From positions 890,806-954,805 of the forward strand of contig NW_008709716.1 of assembly GCF_000327385.1 (NCBI RefSeq): a stretch of 64,000 bases of DNA. Direction: 5' to 3'. The position numbers and the translations under genes are program-made. Of the stretch, positions 11,618-21,899 are shown one piece after another. The notes under the pieces are model-generated. The model saw only the letters and a program-made list of their open reading frames with translations. It made no database searches and had not been told where the DNA came from. The first letter of the stretch is position 1. Every line of letters starts with the position of its first letter. Source of the stretch: Lottia gigantea. Taxonomy: Eukaryota; Mollusca; Gastropoda; Lottiidae.

Positions 11618-12904
11618 CAGGCCCGTAGATTGACCAGTACTCCTGGCAAACGTGCAATCGAGGGGGGCAATTTAGCAAAGCACCTTAACAGACGATTAAA
11701 CGTCGGGAAACGGACTTTCATGGAGTATTTTAGATTCGAGATTATTTTTGTTAAAACACACAAGTTATAATACGTTACATTTTTATTGCCGTTTTAGTTT
11801 AAACGTAGTGGGATACGTTTTATGGCAAAACGTTGAACAAATACGTCCAAGTTAATTTTCTGGGTACGCTTCCTGTTGAAGGCAAGAAGAACAAGATTGC
11901 GCTGGCGAAGCTGAGTCATAGATCGTCGTTGTGGTGAGTCAACGCGAGTAAGAGTTGAAAAGCTGCTTTCACACACAGCGGTACTAGAACCGAATGTGGC
12001 AACGCTTGCAGCCAGTGCATATAATTTAAGGAAAGCCAATTTCTGCTCGTATAGTTTTTGAAGAACAAGATTGGAGTCCTGCTTTTTTGTATCACCTACA
12101 GCATGCTTCCAATCTGTGTAGCCTTCAGTGATGAATTTTTATGCACTCGCAGATGTATTGTGAAACACTCGACATAGAAATCAAAAAGGGGCGTCCCTTG
12201 ACACTGAATACTCGAGCCATGGAAATCGATCATTCCAGTTGTAACTTAAATGGCGACCAGACTTCGCTGGAAATTTTATTCTCGATTGCTTTGGAACGCC
12301 TTCTTTTCCAATGTCACCTGGTCTTTTCAGAGCATCTTGGTACTGTATCCGTTGTGTTGCCCGCTGTGGTTTTGATACCAGTGTCAGTCGTAGTAGTGTC
12401 GGAACCATCAAGCAATTTGTCTTTTATGATCAAATATGTATCCATTTTTCCTACGTTTGGTTGTTTGATTCATATGAATACAAATTATGATATTATATGT
12501 CTATTAGTTTAGTATTTATAATCAACCAATCAAATCTTTTGAATTTTGAGACGAGACAGATTACAATCCAGTATCAGACCAATAATTTTGTTACCAATAA
12601 CGCTTTACTGCAGACTTTTTATGATTTTCAACGAACTCAATTGTATCAAATTATCTATTCTAATTTAATTAAATTTAAAAAGCTATGATGTCAGGTTTCA
12701 TCCTCAGCTAAGTATAAACAGAAAGATATTTAAAAACAGTTCTTAAGTAGGCCTACAGATAGGAATACTTAGTATTTTGTTGAACCATTTCGCATAACGC
12801 AGCCCTGAAAGCCATAACCTTATTTTTCGTTACGGGGGGGGGGGGCAAGATTTGATTTAGGGATGGCAAAGCCCCCCCTAAGCCCTCCCTTGGCTACGGG
12901 CCTG
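11618..12904 (-). mobile_element. Internally deleted hAT transposon with exact 8-bp TSD
   Basis: Terminal repeats are CAGGCCCGTAG (11618-11628) and CTACGGGCCTG (12894-12904). The 8-bp duplication GCCGTCAA lies at 11610-11617 and 12905-12912. Eight-bp duplications and CAG-type ends define hAT elements. Two transposase remnants lie on the minus strand. One is an N-terminal TTF/MYM-type region (about 12181-12411) with SYNWNDRFPWLEYSVSRDA. The other is a C-terminal dimerisation region (about 11794-12039) with STAVCESSFSTLTRVDSP. The catalytic middle is missing, so the copy is non-autonomous. It belongs with the hATs related to vertebrate ZMYM proteins. Confidence 0.88.
12832..12847. repeat. Poly-G tract
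   Basis: A run of about 11-14 G inside the right end of the hAT, next to a C-rich CCCCCCCTAAGCCCTCCC stretch. Confidence 0.7.
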
Positions 12905-13152
12905 GCCGTCAACCATGCGTGTCAGCGCATACAGGTGTATACTATTCACGTCAGTGAGTGCTCGCCGTGTAACATTTTCCAAATTTCAACTGTGTTGAAC
13001 TTTTACGTCGTGAATTTGTATACGACAGGGATTCAACCAATCACAAGAAGCTATTAGACAACACAGACAATCGAATCTTGAAAATGCGAGCGTCTTTGCG
13101 CGTGTTTACAGTAACATGGGACAGTGGAGCTAACGCGTTTTAAGGTCTGTTG

Positions 13153-13393
13153 AGTGGATTTATATTATACTTCTGACGCCGTCAGCGCATAGGTTTATAC
13201 TATTTATAACATTTTCCAGCGTATGCAAATTCACGCCGTGATATCTTAACACAACTCTGAAAAATGTTACGCCGACTTGCGACGATATACGGCGAGTACG
13301 CGCTGACGTGGATAGAATAAACCTTTGCGCTGACGAATGCTGGCAACCGCTGATCCTGATCGTATGAGGGCGTCAGAAATATAAATCCACCTT
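13153..13393 (+). mobile_element. Inverted-repeat element (MITE), copy 2
   Basis: GTGGATTTATATTATACTTC at the left and its imperfect inverse, CAGAAATATAAATCCAC, at the right enclose about 240 bp. GACGCCGTCAGCGC and GCGCTGACG form a second, inner inverted pair. No open reading frame is credible. No clear target duplication was found. The same sequence, reversed, forms copy 1. Confidence 0.65.
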
Positions 13394-14594
13394 TACGGGG
13401 GTTGACACAGTTGTTATCGTCCATGCATCTTGTAGCCCTGTTGAAAGTCGGTGATATAATACCACAAATTATAATACACTAGAAGTATTCGATTATCTCT
13501 TATTCCTCTCAACATAATTTGATTTCCAATGAGTTAAACTCGATTATAACCTTACAATGTTTTCATCAGTATGGGATGGATATTGTTGAAGTCGTTTTAA
13601 GAGCTTATCAAGAAAAATCAATTAGACATGTGAACACGAAATAAGCGCTTTTGCCAACTATAATGAAACGAAAGCAAACCAACATTGACGTTTGTAAAAA
13701 ACATTTTTGTGATGACCAACAATAAACATTTCTCCTCGTAAATGGGTCTACAGAACGAATAGTTTAAGGTATAGGTCTAGATTAATTGTCCATTGGGATG
13801 AATGTCCCTACCATATACAATATTTTTGCAAGAAAACCAATTCTGAAAGGCAAATGGAAAAATTACTTTAAATGAAAAGTGAGCAGACTGTCAAACTTTA
13901 GTCACTTTAGTTGCTACTGGGGTCTTGGTCATTTCGTAACCAATACGGTGGACCAAACGACAATATTGAGTCTGTATAAAGAGACAGGATCTGTCAGAAG
14001 CTGATCACAGCCTTCAGCTTGAGACGAATTCGTGTAAAGACTTAAATATCACAATATTAATGATGCTGGGCAAAACATGTGCTTTCCATACGGAAAATTA
14101 ACTGGAAATATTGTTACCAATGGAACAAACCACATGGAGAAATCCACCGATAGATAAAAAATGATGCTGTGGATATAATGGTTAAGGCTGGTAGATTTTT
14201 TATGATGGAATTGAATTTTTAAAATACTTTATTTCAAATTGAAATGTGTCGAGATTTTATCAGTAAAGATGTGATCATCATCAGGATAGTATATATCTGG
14301 CAGTACAGACACACTTAACTTTTGTGGTCATATCAACATTTGTAATATTCGTTTCTTTCTGCGTCTGCATCGAAATATATAATGTCGATTAAGTATTGTA
14401 TTGTAATTTGATTTAGATCTGTATGTTCTGGTTATGATTATTGGTAAAAATCTATGGACAACAAAACGAAAACACTTGATGAGATCACCATTGATTGCTT
14501 ACCATCAAACATTCACTTGTTAACTAACCCCCATTACAATATAATAAATCATTCGTTCAATATTAAATTGTCATGTCTATTTTGTTTTTTTCAG
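13394..14594. other. No gene recognised
   Basis: AT-rich sequence upstream of the first visible stress-protein exon. It is presumed intron of that gene. Confidence 0.4.
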
Positions 14595-17500
14595 GGTATC
14601 GAGATTTTGTTCACAGACCAGAAAATTTCCTAGTTTTATTACACTGCACAGAACATGATAACCAGGAATTACGTGATGCTAGTGAGTTATAATTTATACA
14701 ATATTTTTATCTTGTACGATTCGTCAAATTAATTATTAGAATTGTGGACTCTAAGAAAGGGGTAAATACAAACACCACTCAAGAAATGGCAACAGGTGAT
14801 CCCGAGCGGTAAATATGTCTGCTTGGGACATTTGCCATGAAACACAGGTTAAAATAAGGTGGTAGAAGACTCTTACAATTTAGATAATTAAGTAGTTTAT
14901 TCTAGCCTTTCTTCTCATGTTTTGGTTCAAATTAAATTTGACCCCTAATTAAACCACACACAATTTGAATAATTGTAATTCAAGACGGTTTTTTTTTACT
15001 GCTGATAGACACGACAACGACTATTTCACTTTTATTACAAGAAATGTTGTATTTTAGAATTTATTTAAGATGTATGTCAGTAATTGCATTACATATAGTC
15101 ACGGTCTATAGCTGTGTAGAAAACTTGAGTTAATAAATTGTAATTATCCATTCTTGAAAAATCTTTCTACGAACGCATAGTGGAAGTCTTTCAGTTAGTG
15201 GGCCAATATCACAGGCCTAAACCTTACACAGGTTGGGAATATTGAACAAAGGAGATCATTTCTTTTTTTCATGAGATCAAAACTAATCTTAAATCTATGA
15301 TCTTTGGTGTTATTCTCGTAGATTTATATAAGGGAATATGTTTTTATTCGTTTGCCAATATAACAACGTTTGATATATTCGATTTCAGAAATTCGACAAA
15401 AAAAGGGTTCAGGTATATACATAAATATATTGCGAACGCTTAGCAATTTGTAAACTCATCGTCGCATCTATTAACAATATATTTCTAGATGAACTGTCCA
15501 CTCATTTACCAATGTAATTTTCAGTAAAATGACTAACAATGTACAAATTGATTTCAATCAATCTGGCTTAGATGAGGTAACAAACAGTATTACATTATCA
15601 TGATATGGATTGCTGCCATCAATAATAAAGGAAAAATAGATAGATGTTAATAACGATAATCGTTGTATAGAGAACTTAAGGTTCATCCATTGATTCTCCT
15701 ACGTAATCTCGTTATGGAAATGAAATACAAACGTATTAGATAACATATTATTAATTATATACCCTATGGAAAATATTTCATAATTACTTTTATTATGCAG
15801 TTATTGACATTGTGTACATAATTATCGATATTTGAGACAAACTAATTCCTGTTTGGAATATTAAGTTACTGTTGCTTGGTAAATCACGCAATATCATGTT
15901 TTTGTTTTGACAGTAACCTATGAAAAGTAAAGTGTAGTCGTTCTGAGTTCTGGTTAGTTACACCAAATGTGTCGACTTCCTCGCTAGATTGCTAATGACT
16001 TCCGGTATATAGCATGCTACCATAACGGAAGTTGCTAATTATTCTGCTGAAATCTGTTTTATGTCGTTTATTTTTTGTATATTATTGAAGGCAATTCCAA
16101 GAGTAATTGTATATTTTAGGCCTAGTGAAAGACCTAATACGTGTATTGCTAAATATAAAGAGTGAATTGTAAGTCATCAACACTATCTGTACAATTGGGT
16201 TTTTTTTAATTTCATGTCAGAATTTCTTTTGGATCATCTTCTCCGTTTCAACAGACTTGTTGTCATTCAGATCTGCAAATACTGAATCTAGCTCATACCT
16301 CATTGAATACAAACACGTAAATATCAGTAATATAGAACCGGGAAGAACAATCAAATAAGAAGAAGTAGCATTGTCAATAATTCAATCTAAAAAATTACCA
16401 GACGTAAGTTGGATTTTTAGTATGCCCAATTTAATTTTCCAATTCATCCGTGTAATTGAATCTAAACTGACATAACAATTTGTTCACAGACTCAAAAACA
16501 AGACCTCTTATCTTCATTTACAATTATCAAACTCTGATGCGATTTGGTTTGCCATCCCTTTATTAGAGTCCACATATAGAGTTTTTTGGATTATTATTGA
16601 AATATTTACAGGAAATGGGTAGTCTAAGCATGATATTAGCCATTTGATTCAGACGCATTTTTAAAAAATTATAAGTTGAAAAAGAATAATTATCTGTGAC
16701 CTTAAATTTTGAAGAAATGCAGGCTTGCATGGCTCTTATGCACGATATTTTACTTTCTAGTTAGATCACTGAGCACTAGTTTAACTATAACTGTCACTTT
16801 CGAGGCTGATTCGATATTTATGGAAGAATTTCTTTTCAATTTTATTTGTGTAACAAACGAAATGTTAGTATCTTTCCTATCTTTAAGAGCTACACATTGA
16901 CACTCTCTGATACATAAAGTATAGTTAGTATAGTGATATTTATAAAGGCATTTTACATAAATCTAAATGCAATTTTAGTGTTCTAAACGTCAATTCTTTA
17001 AGCATGATCAATTCGTTTTTAATGAATTGTAAATGAATAATTCAAAGAAGGCATAAATAGGTCTAAAAGTCTGCAATAATTAATCACTTTGTTCTCTTCC
17101 TCTGTAAACAACATTTCCCACGTACAGTAGTAATCAATCGATATTTCAATTAAAGAGATATTATAGCTGTTTCTGGTCAATTTCTTGAAGGTGGTGGTTA
17201 TTGTCAAGGCCTAAAGTATGCAATTACCATCAACTAAAATCTGCACAGGATTTGTCTGCATCGTGTCCATATCGTTTTAATGAACTAAAATTCCGAAGCT
17301 CTTCACCCTTTATCTGTCTGTCTTAAGTGTGTTCTTGTTGATATCATTGGATGTATCGATATTTATGTATTTATCATTCGTTATTTGTCAGGAAACTGTG
17401 ACCAGAGATATCACAGGAATTTCAAGTACCTTCTTTGAAAACATTCCATAATTCCACTTTATTAGATTATATTATTATATATACTGATTAGGCGGAATTA

Positions 17501-18786
17501 TGAACTCAAGTTCCCCATAAAAGGTTGGACGAGTTCATAAAGTCAAAAGAAAGATTAAATTGACTCAAGCATTGTCTTAAGAGTTTTGTTCGTTCATATA
17601 AAGGTATAGAGGTGACAAACCCGTCCACTGTTTAATCACAACTGTTCGTCTAATGTATTTACTGTCTATATTTCACCATTATTTACCAGCTATTTCATGT
17701 TGTGGCTTTAATTCCAAATGTTTAAATATGACACAGACTAAATTGGTTTCAAGTTATTACTGATCTTTAAATTGCTAAATGTATTTATTATTCAATATTT
17801 CCACATCGATTAACAACATTAATGAAGGTATTTTATTGCTCGTTGAACTAAGGCAAATAATATGTGAGCAAACATTATCAATATATTGCTTTATATAAAA
17901 AAATAATTTTTATATCAGAACATTAACTCCTATTGAACTTGGGACACAGAATTAAATGAAATGTTATGGTGTGGTATTTTCTTATGTGAAGCATCGAAAT
18001 TAATGGCGGGTGATATCATCCACCCAGCGTTTGAATCGATTAAGGCGACCTCTGTTAATCTGTTATACATACATTATATATATATACATGTATTCCATCT
18101 TTAAATCCCAGCAGAAAATCCAAACTCTGAACCAACCAACTTAACTTAACCAACTATGATTATGCATAGATTACCACATGTTTTCATTTTGTTATTGTAA
18201 ATCTATCCATATGTCATCCAGGTAAAAAATAAAGTTCAGACTTGATACAAAATAGCAATTCTATTTCAGGTCCAGGAAGAACGAAGACTATGATAGTCGA
18301 ATTAACAGAAAGAATGAGATTTATTGAGGATAAGTTTGGTCAACTTATGCAACGATCAGGAGTAAGTAAATCCATCATTCCCGAGTATCTATATATGTAA
18401 GATTTCATCCTAAACGCTGAGAAAACAACTAGTATACAAAGTAGCTAATTTTAGTCATTTGGACTGTTGAGGGATCCAAAATAAATGTTGTCGTTATTGG
18501 CACTAATGCAAAAGTAACCGTACGAAAGTCACATTATGAATTTTGTATACTTTTTAAATTTAAACCTATATTTTAGATATCTGGTAGAATACAGCGAGGC
18601 GGTGGAAAGCCTGGAGAAGCTATTATTAAAGCCGCCGTCGAAGAAGGCGCTAGTATGATAGTCACCGGAACACGAGGATTAGGAAAGATAAAACGAACAT
18701 TTTTGGGCAGTGTTAGTGATTATGTGGCCCATCATTCACCAGTGCCTGTTATTATCTGTAGAAAAACCTGCAAATCTTCTGAATAA
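14595..18786 (+). CDS. Universal stress protein (USP) family, 5' exon missing
   Basis: Three exons are readable: 14595-14681, 18270-18361 and 18577-18786, with stop TAA at 18784-18786. All junctions are AG/GT and the phases agree. The first exon ends in a split codon that likely encodes Trp, since the exon starts GG-TAT, giving (W)[20 protein letters not shown], the usual strand after the USP N-terminus. The second gives [19 protein letters not shown]. The third contains [19 protein letters not shown] and then the ATP-binding signature G-x2-G-x9-G-S ([15 protein letters not shown]), followed by PVPVIICR. These are cytosolic nucleotide-binding proteins induced by stress and expanded in molluscs. 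Upstream coding (the VAVDGSE-type strand) was not found in the window. The intron between 14681 and 18270 is 3.6 kb. Confidence 0.87.
14682..18269 (+). other. Intron of the USP gene
   Basis: A 3.6-kb intron starting GTGAGT and ending TTTCAG. AT-rich, with no element recognised by eye. Confidence 0.7.
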
Positions 18787-20779
18787 CCAATTAAAATATC
18801 TAGTATTATTCCAAGCAGCATGTTTGGTGTTAAACTATTACACGAACATTGTTCATACTGCCTTCAATTAACTGTATTTATTAGGAGATGTTTTCAACTA
18901 GAGCAGTTTTCAGACTTGGTGATCTAGCTACAGTGTGAATATACAAATAGGCAGTGGATGAACATGGTCCAGATTTGAGCAACGATAACACTTTTGATTA
19001 ATATTTCCATAACAATGCTTGCTATCCTTAACTTCCCACAGTTACTTCGATACTGAAGCACTATTCTCACTATATTTCTGTAACAGATTCACATTAGTTC
19101 TTTTTTTACAGTATTAATGTGTATGCTGTCGCACTTAAGCTTAATACCTTACATAATTATTGTTATGTTTGCATTCTAAACTATTTCTCTATGCTATATT
19201 CTATAATACCCTTTCATATTCAGTTATATTCGCATTCTAGAATAGTCGTCTATTTTGAGATGTTATATTCACAGTTTAAAAAAGCCCACTATATCTCGAT
19301 GTTGTATTAAGCAAGGAAGCAAAATATCACCCTCGAATTAATAGGGGAACCCCAAAATCAGTGTTTGAATTGTCTTACAATTTAAATATGCGTAGTTCGC
19401 AATAGTTATATTATAATTATATAATAATGTGCATAATATAATTACAAGGAGAAAACTTTAAATTGTCTTATATCAAAAAAAGTAAGACTATGAAATGATA
19501 TATGGTTGTAACTGATCGTTAATTCTTCTATGACAAATTGTTAATCTACTCTCTGTTATTGCCTTTTCCCACCATAGAGACATAGTAATATTCACTTTAA
19601 TAGAGATATGTGTCGTAAAAAAAAAGACGAACAAATAAGCCTTTCAAAAAAGGTTGCTTCCCTCGAATTTAACAGCTTTTGAAATCTAGATGTCGATTTT
19701 GTCAAAATAAAAGAAGGCTAGATCAAATGCAAGTCAAATCGTCTGAGACATTATTAGACTTGAAACCTTGTGCTGTGCGATAAGACAGGACTTGTATTCC
19801 TCACAATATGCGAAACCTAAACGATGCAAGCTATAACTAATTGACAGACATTGAGGCAGCCTATGGTTACTGGGCAATGGGGGATAACTGACTATATACA
19901 ATATTTTATACAGATTTTGAAATCATCTTTGTAGGTTTTACCCTGCACTTGTACAAAACGAATAAAATAAAATTTATTTGTCACGGTCTTTATTTTATAT
20001 ACATAAATTTGTTTTAAAGGGTGTCGTTAAAGTACTGGTTATCTCTAACAAAAGACTAACAATTTTATTGTGGTTTGAATATCACCGAAATTGCGAAAAG
20101 CTGGAAATGGTACGGATATGTTGGGCGGTATATACTGATAAATTTAATATCCACGGTATTTCTATAGTCAATCTGACTTGTATCTCACATATTTACAATG
20201 AGGGTCTACCCCATTGAAAAAAATATTGTATATGGATTGAAGAAAACATCCTTATATTCATGGTATTCACTAAAGTTGTCTGGCCATACTAGGAATGGAA
20301 GAACAAGCATTAGCGTGTTGAAAGAGAGAGATAGGCAGGAAGCGTTATTTGATATAGAAGTGGCTATATCACAGGGACTGGTTGAACCGAACCCAACCTA
20401 AGGGGGCCCCGGGCCCAAGATAAAATTGCAGCAGGCATATTTTAAAACAAATTTCCTGGGAAAAGTGGCCCAACCCACTCATCTAGTTGAGCAGATGGTC
20501 ATTCTTTGTCGCGTGGTGGCAAGCAAGACACAATGTTTTGAAAACGTTTATAGATCGTCACTAGTGGTAGAACAACATTTCAAAAATGTTTCGAAAACGT
20601 TTTGTGTTTACGGGGGTCCTAACTGATCACATATTCAAAAACATTGAGACTTTTTCCGTCGCCAATGGTTCGCAAACAATCGCAAAGCGCAGTTGGACTG
20701 AGGCATTTGAGACCATGCACGCAAATTGGCCATTAATCAAGTGAGTGAGAATACATTCAACATATTATCCAGTATCACC
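18787..20779. other. No gene recognised
   Basis: 3' flank of the USP gene. Reading frames at 19.98-20.63 kb have no motif. Confidence 0.4.
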
Positions 20780-20881
20780 ATGGAGACGACAGACGTAACC
20801 ATAGCGAAAAGGAAGGCACGATTTACAGAGCTAACAATCGATGTACTCCTTGATAACATTGAAAAACATTCTTGCATGTAG
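20780..20881 (+). pseudogene. Myb/SANT-like N-terminal fragment (NAIF1 or Harbinger type)
   Basis: A 33-codon frame from ATG contains AKRKARFTELTIDVLLDNIE. This resembles the start of the Myb-like DNA-binding domain in NAIF1-like proteins and the second protein of PIF/Harbinger transposons (basic stretch, FT, then an L/I-rich helix). It stops early and is followed by a poly-C tract. It is probably a transposon-derived remnant. No terminal repeats were found around it. Confidence 0.35.
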
Positions 20882-21182
20882 CTTAAATGAATAGCCCCCC
20901 CCCCCTTTCCGAATGGAAAATGTGGGACAAATTATCTCGCCCCATTTCCCGCTCCAAACGCCAAACCAGTGCTTTTTGTGACAATTTGGCCAAGGCGCTG
21001 GCTGGGGTCGACTTTTGGACGTTTCTGGTGTGCATATTGCAGAAGGTAATTTGTCTGGCAAAGAAAATATACTTTGTCTCAAGGGGTACAAATAATGTTT
21101 GATCTAGTGTGTCTGGAAAGAACCATATTTTGTCTAATGTGATGTATGCAATACCGTGGAATATACTTTATGTGGTACCAAT

Positions 21183-21455
21183 CTATATTTTATCTACCAT
21201 ATCTTTTTGTCTCACTTCGGAATCACAAGGGGGTAAACGCAGCAGCAGGTCTCCGACAGGCGTCAGTTCTATATATTCCCCATCATTATCTACATGATCC
21301 CACACTCCGCAATTGGTGCCAAGTTCGTTTGACCAAACTACTCCTGGCTGTTGCTCCACTAGTATTATTGTGGCCTTTTCGTTGCACATATATCTAATTT
21401 CAATTTTCTTATAGATCTCCCCGTCAAGAGTGCAAAATACATCAAGGGCCAGCAA
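21183..21455 (-). other. Unassigned open stretch
   Basis: Ninety codons without a stop on the minus strand, including GVWDHVDNDGEYIELTPVGD. The amino-acid mix looks protein-like, but no family was recognised and no start or splice context is convincing. It could be a fragment of the same lost element as the Myb-like piece, or chance. Confidence 0.2.
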
Positions 21456-21575
21456 TCAGGTAGTCAGTTTAGAAGGACTTTAAGTTATTCGAAAAATAAA
21501 AATACTACAATATTCAGATAAATACTACATGTAATTTTCAGTAATAAATATATGGTATAATTTCATGCATAGGAT

Positions 21576-21581
21576 TTTATT
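21576..21581 (-). promoter_or_regulatory. Candidate polyadenylation signal of the chitin-binding gene
   Basis: AATAAA on the minus strand, about 320 bp after the stop codon at 21900-21902. Other AT-rich signals may be used. Confidence 0.35.
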
Positions 21582-21899
21582 TAGAAACACCGTTAGTCTA
21601 CTGTACTAAAAGATTTAGACATTAACATAGAACATTAACAGAGGACATATATAGAAGACTTAAACAGAGAACTAAAACGTCCAAACAGAAAATAAAAATG
21701 CTAAACAAAATAGGGTATCTTGGAATAGTATGCAATGCTAACTTTAATATTATTAAAAGATAAGTAAACTGGCTATTTAGAGTTATGAATTATACATATT
21801 ATATAGCAGTAGCAATAAGATTCAGTGAGACTTACACTCTTATAAAAAAAAGAAAAAACACGTTTTGATTGAACACTTCTATCTAAACACTTTGTCGTA

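Larger units (their letters stand above)
11590..13030 (-). mobile_element. Inverted-repeat element (MITE), copy 1, split by a hAT
   Basis: ATTTATATTTCTGACGCC at about 11594, followed after the hAT by CAGCGCATACAGGTGTATACTATTCACGTCAGTGAGTGCTCGCCGTGTAACATTTT, matches in order the reverse complement of the element at 13153-13393. This copy is therefore an older insertion in the opposite orientation. It is interrupted at GCCGTCAA by the hAT at 11618-12904. Its far end is lost near 13030, after GTGAATTTGTATACG. Confidence 0.6.

Noticed and set aside
12141-12512. 123-codon open frame on the plus strand
   Set aside because: It is the shadow of the hAT N-terminal remnant, which has the recognisable motif on the minus strand.
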